A stretch of DNA of 64,000 nt from Miscanthus floridulus (Eukaryota; Streptophyta; Magnoliopsida; Poales; Poaceae), in NCBI RefSeq assembly GCF_019320115.1, contig NC_089583.1:80803928-80867927 (forward strand). The letters run 5' to 3'. Positions 43,991 to 54,483 of the stretch are shown here, piece after piece. The number at the start of each line of letters is the position of its first letter. Position 1 is the first letter of the stretch. The notes under the pieces are model-generated. The model was not told the DNA's origin. It searched no databases and saw only the letters and a list, made by a program, of their open reading frames with translations. Position numbers and translations under genes: made by a program.

Positions 43991-46900
43991 GCTATATATA
44001 TGCTCCTTGCACTGCTCATGGAAAGAGGAATTTTTTACAATGGTTTAAAAATATCCAAATGCTAGAATATGTTCACTGGTTAGTGGTGGGAGATTTCAAT
44101 CTTTATAGACCCCCAACATAGAAACAAACCTATGGGTGATCACCATGAAATGTATCTCTTTAATGAGGCCATTAGTGCCCTTGGGCTAGTGGAGTTCCCC
44201 TCAAAGGAAGAAGGTTCACCTGGTCTAATAAGCAGCTATCTCCACTTTTAGAAAGATTGGATTGGTTTTTTACTTCTGCTATTTGGACTGTTATTTACCC
44301 TAACACCTATGCTTCCCCTTTGGTTATTGAAACTTCTGATCATGCTCCTTGTGTTATAACTATCTCCACTATCATACTAAAGAGAAGCATTTTTAGGTTT
44401 AAGAATTACTGGATGGAGCACCAGTAGTTTATGCCTTTGGTTTAGCATGCTTTGGCTCCACCAACAAATGTAACTGATGAAGCTAAAATTATCACTGCAA
44501 AATTAAAGAATTTAAGAAGGATTTTGAAGGATTGGCAAAAGAATTTATCCAGCCTCAAGGTGGCAATTGAGAATGTGAAGCTGTTTCTAACCTTTTTCAT
44601 TCATTTAGAAGAGTTTAGGGATTTGTCTGTTCCTGAATGGAATTTCAGAAAGATGCTTGAACAAAAGCTGACAGCTCTTCTTAGGCAACAACATACTTAT
44701 TGGAAGCAAAGAGGTTCCATCAAGTGGGTAACCTTAGGAGATGCTAGCACTAATTTTTTCATGTTAATTCCTCAATCAAGTTCAGAAGAAACTTAATCAC
44801 TTCCCTTGAAGATTTTGATGGTAACATTGTTACTGATCAAAATCTAAAGCTTGGTTGATTTGGGAATCTTTCAAAGAAAGATTGGGTGTTTCCTCCTTCT
44901 AGGGTATGAATTTCAATTTATCCACTTTGGTCCATGCTGACTATGATCTCTCTTTTCTGGTGAGCCCTTTTTTAAATGAGGAAGTCGACTCTGTGGTTAG
45001 ACACTTGCCTTCTAATAAAGCTCCAGGCCTAGATGGTTTCAATATAGATTTTCTAAAGAGATGATGGAAAATCATTTACAGTGATTTCTATAACTTTTGT
45101 TCAGCTTTTTTATAATGGTATTGTCTGCCTTCAAAGTCTGAATGGGTCAAACATCACTTTGATCCCAAAACATGATAATGCGGTGAAAGTTTCTGTTTTT
45201 AGGCCAATTTCACTTCTTAACACTTCTATCAAGGTTCTCACTAAACTTTTGGCAAATAGACTTCAGTCAGCAATACCCAGGCTCATACATAAAAATCAAT
45301 ATGGGTTTATCAAAGCTAGATCAATACAAGACTATTTAGCTTGGTCCTTGGAATATCTTCACCTTTGCCATTAATCTAGGAGTGAGATCATTATTCTTAA
45401 GCTAGTTTTTGAGAAAGCTTTTGATAAAGTGGAGTATGAACTTAAGATTCAAATTATGCAAAACAAAGGTTTCCCTGATAGATGGATCACCTAGATGAGG
45501 AGGATTTCTAGATCAGGAACATCAGTTGTTCTTTTAAATGGTGCCCTAGGAAAGTTTTTCATTGCAAACGTGGTGTTAGGCCGGGAGACCCTTTATCCCC
45601 TTTGCTTTTTGTACTGGCAACTGACTTCCTCCAATCTATTTTAAATGCAGCAAAATAACTTTGGCTCCTAGCTTCACCAGTAAATTTACCACATGATCAG
45701 GATTTCCCAATCTGACAATATGCAGATGACACTCTGATTTTCATGCAAGGTGATACAAGGCAACTCTTCTTTTTAAAAGCTATTCTTAACTCCTTTGCTG
45801 AATCCACTGGACTTAAGGTCAATTATAACAAGTCAATGATGGTGCCAGTTAATGTCAGTGAGGAGAAAATGAACATTCTGGCAAATACTTTTGGTTGTTC
45901 AATAGGCTCACTTCCTTTTACTTATCTTGGTTTGCCTTTAAGCATCACAAAGCCAACTGTGGCTGATTTTTGGCCTCTGGTATCTAAGTGTGAAAGAAGA
46001 TTAGTTAATATATCATCTTTCTTGAGCGAAGCTGGTCGATTACAAATGACTAATGTTGTCCTTAGTGCTTTGCCTACTTATACAATGTGCACATATCTTT
46101 TACCAAAGACTGTGATCAAACAAATTGATAAGTACAGGAAACATTGTTTGTGGATGGGTTCTAATATCAATTCTAAAAAGCCTCCAAAAGTAGCTTGGAA
46201 GCTTGTATGCAATTCAAAAGAAAATGGTGGTCTAGGTGTTCACAACCTCTATACTTAGAATGAAAGTTTGCTGCTTAAGCATCTCCATAAGTTTTTTTTA
46301 ATAAGTGTGATATACCATGGGTTCAGCTAGTTTGGCACTCTCACTACAACAATGGCAGCATTCCATTACACAATAGGAGGGGTTCATTTTGGTGGAAAGA
46401 TGTTTTAAAGCTACTTGACTCTTACAAGGGCATGGCTTCAGTTACAGTTGGTGATGGTTCTACCAGTCTTTTCTAGACAGATGTTTGGCATGGTGCACCT
46501 CTGAGTGCATAATGGCCACATTTATTCTCTTTTGCCCAAGAGGAACACATTTTGGTTCAAAACTTCCTGGCTGCAGAAGATAAGTCTGTCTTTTTTCATG
46601 TTCCTCTTTCAGTTGAAGCACATGAGCAGTATCTAATGATGATCGATGAACTAGAGGACATTCATCTAACCCAAACCAAGGACATATGGGGTTACATCTG
46701 GGGATCCTCTATTTTTGCTTCAAGCAAGGCTTATTCTCAACTGTTGGGTTCTATACTAGTGTCACTAGTATACAAATGGCTGTGGAATTCAAGTTGTTTA
46801 CCAAAGAGGAAGGTGTTTTTTTGGCTAGTCTTAAAGGATCAACTAAGTACCTGGGAGATTTTGAAAAGGAGAAATATGGAACTACAAAGCCATAATTGTG

Positions 46901-47365
46901 TTCTCTGCCATCTGGACACAGAGGAGTCATTACATCATCTCTTCTTGGACTGCCCGTTTGCCATGTCTTGCTGGAATTTGCTGGGGCTGTCACATCTTAT
47001 CTAGAGGAGTATTTTTGACACTCTTATTTTGTTTAAAGCTCAAATTCACAAACCTTTTTTCATGAAAATTATTGTTGCAATGTTTTAGGCTATTTGGTCT
47101 GCCAGGAATGATGACATCTTCAAGAATCAACAACATTCTTTGCAAGGTTGCAAAGTAGTCTTCAAACAAGAATTAGCTCGAGTTAAGCTCAGAGCTAAAA
47201 GTGATCTACGATTACAGTTACAGTTATGGCTAGACAATTATGTGTAATTTTGCTTATTTTCTTTGTCTCCTTTGTTTTTTGAAGCTTGTATTCGACAAAC
47301 TCCTTTATTAATTTTTAATAAAGTTCAGTTGGGGGCAACCCCTCCTATTTTCCCTCAAAAAAACA
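43991..47365 (+). pseudogene. 5'-truncated L1-type LINE, broken ORF2
   Basis: The sequence begins inside the endonuclease domain (YAPCTAHGKRNFLQWFKNIQ, then VVGDFN near 44085). It continues through reverse transcriptase (FRPISLLNTSIKVLTKLLANRL near 45200; active site YADDTLIF near 45720; SFAESTGLKVNYNKS near 45800; FTYLGLPLSI near 45920). The C-terminal zinc-finger region typical of plant LINE ORF2 follows at about 46700-46990 (RKVFFWLVLKDQL, CVLCHLDTEESLHHLFLDC). It ends in a short 3' UTR and an A-rich tail (CCCTCAAAAAAAC, 47353-47365). In-frame stops and frameshifts are frequent. A target duplication was not found, and the 5' boundary is approximate. Confidence 0.88.
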
Positions 47366-48507
47366 AGGTAAGGAGATGCACTGATATATCAAAAAATATC
47401 AGTGGGCTAGAAATGCATCTCAAGCCTATAATAGTATGGACCAAGTCTATCTATAGCTTCTCTAGTCTGCCCAGATCTATGACCTTGTGTGAGATTGCGT
47501 TGAAGAATGAACACACCATTAGGATCCGGTCCCATACCTTCACAGGGTGTCTGAACTTTCCATCATTCAAGCGCCCTTCGGCATGCCACCACATCAGCTT
47601 GGCTATATTTTTGTTCATAGATAACAGCTTCTATGGAGAAATTATAGGGAAATATCACATGACCTTCGCAGGCATCTTTTATTCCGACCGCCTTTCATCA
47701 TGGTAGCCAAGTCACACTTGTAATGTGAAGTAGAGCACACTAGACATGCATGATTTTTTTTGTTCTTCGAGCCCAATTGCGTAGATCATTTGCTTGGTCT
47801 GGTTTGTGTTCTCAGGCAACTCATTCGGGCTTGGGAGCAACTTTCACAAAAGACTTAACAAATCATCAAATCCTTTGTCGGATAGACCATTACTTGATTT
47901 CATCTCCAATAGCAAAAGGTCAGCTTCCAATCTGGTCACATTTGAACCCAAGTACAATGATATTTTTTCACCCTTTCTCATTTGCTCCAGCTTCTTTAGA
48001 TTTCTTGCACCAAGGAATTCTGGCTCCCCATCACACATCATCTGGTCTAGACCATCTACCACAACATCATAAACTAAAAATTTGTGGCCAGTTTCACTGA
48101 CATTTTCCTAGATAGTCTCATTCACGGTTTCCTAGCTGGATTCATTCATGGTTTCCTAGCCAATTTCATGGATGGTATCCCGCATGGGTGCATGGATCGT
48201 ATCTCGTGGGGCTTCCTCAGGTAAGTTCTTACCATCTTCCTCATGCTTACTCCAAACCTTATAGTTTTTCATGAAACCCCTATGCAGTAGATGACAATGG
48301 ATTTGCTCGATGTCCTAAAACTGGTTCTGATTTTTTGCAATCAACACATACTTAGTATATATATATTCATCATCCCATATATTATTTGTGCTATACGCCT
48401 TAACAGCCTTCACAAAAAGAATCAGTGCCTTCCATGAACCTATTAGACATGGGCTTCGAACAGTACATCCATCCGCAATTTGTCTATGAATAATGAAACA
48501 GGTATGA
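47366..48507 (-). pseudogene. TNP2-type transposase fragment of CACTA-2
   Basis: Reading on the minus strand from 48507 there is HCHLLHRGFMKNYKVWSKHGE-like sequence (end of the transposase-associated domain, about 48320-48240; the last residues are approximate). A degenerate repeat around ETMNES/ETVNET follows (48180-48090). TNP2 N-terminal sequence KSSNGLSDKGFDDLLSLL is near 47890-47840, and a piece with NIAKLMWWHAEGR is near 47600. Stops and shifts break it and it ends at the LINE tail. It is the same family as 37288-40785, but a different copy. The part upstream of 48507 was split off by the solo LTR and resumes at 52036. Confidence 0.75.
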
Positions 48508-51500
48508 TGTAGCACCCGGTTTTAAGAACAAAACCAGATACACACCATATGTGAGCCCAGGAAGTCAAATCTCACATATAGCTACAAATAAGGATAATAT
48601 CAATAGACAATGCTCAATATATAACATACTTAGTATAAAGAATATAACCTTACATAGCAAACAATGGAAAGACAACTCCGATCTTCGGGTGAAGACTCCA
48701 ATTCTACAGGGATAATTGACTGGTTGATCACAAGTAAGCCTGGGCGTTCGGGTTACCCGATTTTTTCGGGTCGGGTAATTCAAAATTCGGGTAATAAAAA
48801 TTGCTACCCGATATTACCCCCGAAAAAACACTACCCGCAAATTCGGGTACCCGATAATTCGGGTTCGGGTTCGGGTATTACCCGATATACCCAAATTTAC
48901 AGAAAACAACAAACTACACTAAATTTCAGTAGCGATCTATACATAATTTCAGCAGCAATTTGTATAGAATTTCAATAGAAATTTGTAGAGAATAATATAT
49001 TACAGTCACTCATTCAAATAGAGAGAATTATATTCTAATAAAGTGATAAGTTAAATGGTTCAGCTAACAACACATGATGAATACAAAGATAAAACAAATC
49101 TTTGGATAGTTCGGGTAGTTTGGGTACCGGGGGATATTACCCGAATTACCCAAACTAATTTTGGGTAATCAAAATCGCTATCCGAATTTGGGATCGAGTA
49201 CCTCAGGTTCGGGTCCGGGTTCGGGTAATTCGGGTACGAGTAATGGGTATCGGGTATTTTGCCCAGGCTTGATCACAAGCCTAATTCCTCCAAACTCTAG
49301 CAATCTGATACCCATCCAGGATTTTTCCAAAGATTTAAAAAGTAAAGCAAGCATAAGTACATGTCGTACTCAACAAATATAACATGGGGTTCATGAGGCT
49401 CAAAAGGCTGACACTGGTTTAACTACAATTAGCTTTTAATGAGTCACAATTTTAAGCAATTGAGTAGCAACAAGTTTATCACAGCCCATGTAAACACATG
49501 ATCAGGTAAACATGAATAATAAATAGCATAAACAGTAATCATTAGTGAGCATCTTCATCATCTATTCCGTAAGGGTCCAAGGCTGCTCGTGACCGTGAGC
49601 ACGGCTGATATACCAGTTTTACACTCTGCAGAGGTTGTACACTTTCACTGTGAGTCATGATTTACCCTTTCGCCCGAGGCGGCCAACCTCTTGACCCACT
49701 ACCAAGAAAGGTCGGCAGTGTTCACTATGAAGCTTTTCAAAGATTTGTCTAACAAGTTAGGGCCGCTAAGGTTTCCCCATCAATAAGCATGAACCCCCAT
49801 CTAAGGAGTGACTAACAAAATCCCAAGAAACCAAAGTGCACCCTCTTAGCAGGCCAAGATCATACCTGTCGGAGCCCCTCTTATGTCATAAAGGTAACCA
49901 CTAACAAGCTACAAAAGGTCCTCATACTGAGCTAAAGCCAGAGCCATGTAGCTTTTCAAAGGTAAGTCCTAGATGTTCGCTTACAGATGAGTCCTTAGGG
50001 AGAGGAATCTAGAGCACCATAAAATAGCCCAATGCTCTAGCCCCTTGTTCCATATTGCTAAAAAGTATCTTTTAATGTTTATTGCATATACCATTAGTCA
50101 AGTTACAAGATCATGGCTTTAGTTGAGCTGTAGCATCATACTACCCAATGCAATAACCCATAGGAATCTAGGATATCAAATAGCTAGGAAAATTATTACG
50201 GTTACCAAGGTAGACACACGTATATGATTAAAATGATATTAAGCTGAATAGGACAACAAGGAAGATCCCATGCTATACTTGTCTTAAACTCATATCCTTC
50301 TTCTATTGAATTGTAACCTCCAAAGGACATCTTCTGGATCACCAACTTCTTTTATATCACCAACGCAAAGCTCACCGACTGGATATGATCATAAAGCACC
50401 ACACAAGCATCCATCCAATCATACACGAAACAAACAATAGATCTAAATTAGAATGGTACACTAAACATAAAATCAAGATGAAAAGTTTGTAAAATGAATC
50501 TACGTCTCGCTATGAACACACAGACACGAAAAGCAATCTAATCGGAGCTATAACAAAAAAATTATGAATTAAACAAGATTTTCTTTAATAAAATAATAGA
50601 TTAAATCTAACCTCGAATTTCAAAAGTTGAAAATATATTTAACAGTAGGATGAACACGTAGATTACTCAATTACGAATCTAACGCAACTCGAATGGATCA
50701 AAATGGAGTTAAAACGAAGATTTTATGACCTAAATAAGACTAGTGGCAAAACTGTAAATAGATGAAAGTGTATTTTAAATCTAACCGAAGAAACTACGTT
50801 TTCAAAAGAAGAAAACGTATTTTGAATCTAACAGAGGGATTTTACGCTTTCTGAAAGAGAAAATCTATTCTGAATCTACTAGAAAGAAATTACGCTTTCG
50901 GAATAGGAAAACGTATTTTGAAAGTGCGCCATGGACTTCGGGTTATATTACGTGAACTGTACGGGCTCTTTTGCAAATAAACCCGACGAAGGGGTACGGG
51001 CGATCTTAGACCGTTGGATTGAATCTGGACGGCCCAGATTAGAAAGGAGGGGGAGAGAGAGTCACTGGCCGGAGAAGAAAACCGGCGCGGCGGAGCTCCA
51101 TTACCGGCGGCAAGAAGCTCCCCGGAGCGCTTGGTTCGAGTCCTAGAGGCCACGGTTTGATGAGTTGAGAGCATAGGGAACAAAAGGAGAAGACGACAAA
51201 CTCACCTAGGGCCTTCTTGCGGTCGACGGCGGGTCTACAGCGTCGAGCAGCGTGGCGGCGACGGCGACGGCGAGAGAAGGAGAAAAATCTAATTTACTAC
51301 ACGAGAGATTTCCCAAACTAGGGGCTCTCCTTACGTTAGTTTTGGTGTGCTTTGCTCAAGGGATTGGTACATATTTATAGGGAAAAAATCTCCCCACATC
51401 GACATCAACTAGCAATATGCTACTAATTGATGTTGCACCCTCCACATTTACTGATGAACCTATATAATCATTAAAGCTCATTAGTAAATAAATATATGTG

Positions 51501-52030
51501 CCTTTGAGATTTATTAGGATTATTGCACATGGGCTTTGAGAGTTGGTCGGAAAATGAGATATATTATTTTTTTAGAATTAATTAATTTCACGAATAAAAT
51601 AATTCTAGAAAAGTCTAGAATTGATATTTAAGCCACGAAAAATACTCTGAGACCTCCAAAAATTTAGGGAAAATTCTCAGAGACACTTTGGAACATGATG
51701 AACCCAAATAAAGTATTTGGAGATCATAAAAAGATTGTTGGAAACTTGGAACATAAAGATTAAGGTGATGGAGGTATGAATTAAATTCCAGAAAGAAGCT
51801 GGAAAATTCTTAGAGATAGATATTCGTCTCCTAAATGTATTTTAAAATACACAATTTGCAAATAGAAACACAAGGTACGACCGTCATGAATGCAACAAAC
51901 ACGTTTCTACCTTAAGATAAATTTTAATCTAATGAAAATTTATTATTTTCCCATGTTTTCATGAACTTAAAATTTTAAAATTAAATCATTTTAGCTCTAT
52001 TTCAACATAAGCAAATTTTAGGGTGTTACA
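48508..52030 (-). repeat. Solo LTR, ~3 kb without its nested MITE
   Basis: The ends are TGTAGCACCC and GGGTGTTACA (inverted match of nearly ten bases), flanked by the perfect 5-bp duplication TATGA (48503-48507 and 52031-52035). No internal region is present, so two LTRs have recombined to one. A minus-strand TATA (CTATAAATATG, about 51370-51380) is followed by a GC-rich leader that ends in CCCTAGGTGAGT, a splice donor, which argues for minus orientation. The length suggests a Tekay/Del-like gypsy, an inference from size and ends only. Confidence 0.88.
48735..49271. mobile_element. hAT-type MITE nested in the solo LTR
   Basis: A 537-bp element with ends TAAGCCTGGGC and GCCCAGGCTTG and a perfect 8-bp duplication ATCACAAG (48727-48734, 49272-49279). 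Its arms are filled with TCGGGTACCCGAATT-like words. It has no coding capacity. Confidence 0.93.
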
Positions 52031-52035
52031 TATGA

Positions 52036-53119
52036 CATAGACTATACTAATATATGTTACTCAATTTAATGGAAAATGTCGGCTAAAAATCTACATCATT
52101 TAATTTAATGAAAAATGTCCACTAAAAATATATGGCATCCAAACGGGTATGCTAGCAGTTAACTGAGTGGCCAGGGACGGACCTACAGGGTATGCAGGGT
52201 GGGCCACCGCATACCCTGGGGTCTGCCAGTCATAGAGATAGGTAGAAATTTTTAATGTAAAAAAAAAATAAAAAAGAAAATTTTCACCAAATTGCATAAG
52301 AAAATTTTTTGCTGCGCATACCCAGAGGTAAAAACCTAGGTCCGTCACTGTGAGTGGCTACATACCAATCTTAGAGTAAGTTGGTGATGTGCAACCTTCA
52401 AAATTTGGGAGCCTCCATGAACAATTTGGTGAAAATTGCCATCTAAAATCAAGGAAGAGCCTCTCCGTCACATTCATATCAATATTGAAAACAATCTAAC
52501 CAAGCAAAGAAGCTAGCAATTAAACGAGTGGCTAGATACCAACCATAGAGTAAGTTGGTGATGTGCAACCTTTAAAATTCGGGAGACTCCATGATCAATT
52601 GGGTGAAAAAGCCCTCTAAAAGGGATGAAAGAGTCTCTCCATCACATTCATCCTAAAATACAAAATCTAGCCAAAGAAACTAGATAGAAACTGAATGGAT
52701 TGCTAGTTACCAACATTAAAACAAGGGACATCCTTCAAAAATTAGGAGCCTCCATGAGCAAATTGGTAAAAAAATGGCCGCAACAATGGTGAAACAATGG
52801 TGGGAGTCGGGGAAAAGAAGAAGAGGAGGTGAGGAAGACAAGGGGGACTGTACTCCTTTTCACCGCCGGTTCGTGGATTGCACCGACGGTGAAAATGATT
52901 ATGACCGCCGGCTCGGGTTATGAACCGGCGGTGAAAACCTGCTTGATTTTCACCCCCGGTTAAAGAGACGAGCTGGGGGTGTGATAACCATTCTCACCAC
53001 TGGTTCCAACAGCCACTACGTCCACTTACATACAAACCGGTGGTGAAAACTTATCGCAAGCGATTTTTTAACGAAACAGCAGTGAAAATGCTGTTGCGAA
53101 AATGTTTTCGGCAGTAGTG
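52036..53119 (-). mobile_element. CACTA-2 5' terminal region
   Basis: On the minus strand the element starts CACTACTGCCGAAAAC at 53119. Subterminal words of the type TTTTCACCGCCGGTTC / ACCGGCGGTGAAAA occur at 52855-53060. Further in, three diverged direct repeats around GTTGGTGATGTGCAACCTT and GGAGCCTCCATGA occur at about 52370, 52550 and 52730. The transposase piece at 47366-48507 has the same orientation and, without the solo LTR, lies just downstream. The other end of the element was not found. Confidence 0.75.
52172..52350. mobile_element. hAT-type MITE
   Basis: A 179-bp element with ends CAGGGACGGACCTA and TAGGTCCGTCACTG and a perfect 8-bp duplication TGAGTGGC (52164-52171, 52351-52358). 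It is inserted in the first of the direct repeats of CACTA-2. Confidence 0.93.
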
Positions 53120-53430
53120 CGTGCCAGTTGACATGGTGTACATTATTGCGGATTAACCAAAAGACAGAAGGGTGGTGCCTTCAGAATCACAACAGGTGGA
53201 TCAAGTGGACCAGTCATGTGTAAATAAAAAAAATGGACCAGTCATGTGACAAAAGAAATGGCATCTTCACTTCAAGAAACGCTTATATAAAAGGGACACA
53301 GCATGCTGGCCCATAATTTTTTGCTTTACAGTGATTAAATCAAGTTAACAAAGCTTGCAAGAATCATCTCTTTGCTCTTTGCTCTTGCTGCAAGGAATGC
53401 ATCCGATCCAACGAATAAGATCTTCTGCTG

Positions 53431-53537
53431 CTATATATACAAGCGTGGAACAACGCGTGCAGCACCCCATCTGCTTTCTTAATCAAGATCGGATGCAATA
53501 GTATCCTGTATGCAACCATTTAGGAAACGATCATCAG
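53431..53537 (+). promoter_or_regulatory. TATA box and leader exon of the DUF594 gene
   Basis: A TATA box, CTATATATAC (53431-53440), is followed about 30 bp on by a probable transcription start and a short non-coding exon. That exon ends at ATCATCAG, followed by a GTAATA donor (53538). The leader intron (53538-54447) ends TTTACTAG just ahead of the coding exon. The CACTA-2 terminus lies only about 310 bp upstream of the TATA box. Confidence 0.6.
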
Positions 53538-54138
53538 GTAATAACAAATCCTTGTCTTATAATTCTTTTTGCCAATTATCTTTTTGAAGCATTGCCATCT
53601 CTTCTATCTTGAAGCTTGCTATTATCATATATCCAGTCTTCTGGGTTGGTACCATTCCATGAATTTTCTATATCCTGGGTGACGCTTGTCCCCATTTAAG
53701 AAAAAATTCAAATTTTAAGCATGTTGACATGAATTGGAGCTTCCCAAAAAAAAATTATGGGCATATAGTAAACATAAGGATGTACAACCCTGCAAAAATT
53801 CAGCTTAAACTTATTCGCCAACAAATTCAGTTACTCTTTCCGCTAACCCAAAGATGGTGCGGATGAGTCTTCTTCCATGCTTCCATGCATGGTTGTGGAT
53901 CGCCGGTAGGTAAGGCCTGAGGCTCCATGGGCCAATTCTTTGCTATCGTTGCCTTAGCGAGGGTTTTGTTTTCGGTTAATAGTCGTCCTCAGTTCTCAGT
54001 TGGAATGAGAGCATTGCCCATGATTCGTCATCATCTTTGCTTTTTTCGCGCTGGCTTGAGAACTTATTTACACCACCTAACATTCAATAATAGCAACTTT
54101 AAAGGAATCATTGCTGGTTTTGGAACCCAAAATATATG

Positions 54139-54145
<7 letters not shown>

Positions 54146-54226
<81 letters not shown>
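54146..54226. repeat. (AT)40 microsatellite in the leader intron
   Basis: An uninterrupted AT dinucleotide run of about 81 bp lies inside the 5' leader intron of the DUF594 gene. Reading frames of alternating Tyr-Ile across it are artefacts. Confidence 0.97.
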
Positions 54227-54229
<3 letters not shown>

Positions 54230-54483
54230 CATAAAATCCCTTCTGTCTGTATATTTTACAGATCTTATTAAGAAAGAACTTATGGTTTAGATGTATAATT
54301 TTCATATATTTGTCTTAATCCTATTATCCATAATACTATTATAGAACTTGTTGTCAGAAAAAATTGACATTAATGAGTGTGGAGAAGAAATTTGTATTTT
54401 GTAATAAATAAGTAGACTGAATTATATTATCTACTGATATTTACTAGGTGTTTGAGCCATATATAGAATTCCAACTAGCAAAA

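Noticed and set aside
54448..54483. Twelve-residue N-terminal extension of the DUF594 protein starting at GTG
   Set aside because: GTG is not a normal nuclear start in plants, and the bases follow a probable splice acceptor. The ATG at 54484 is preferred.
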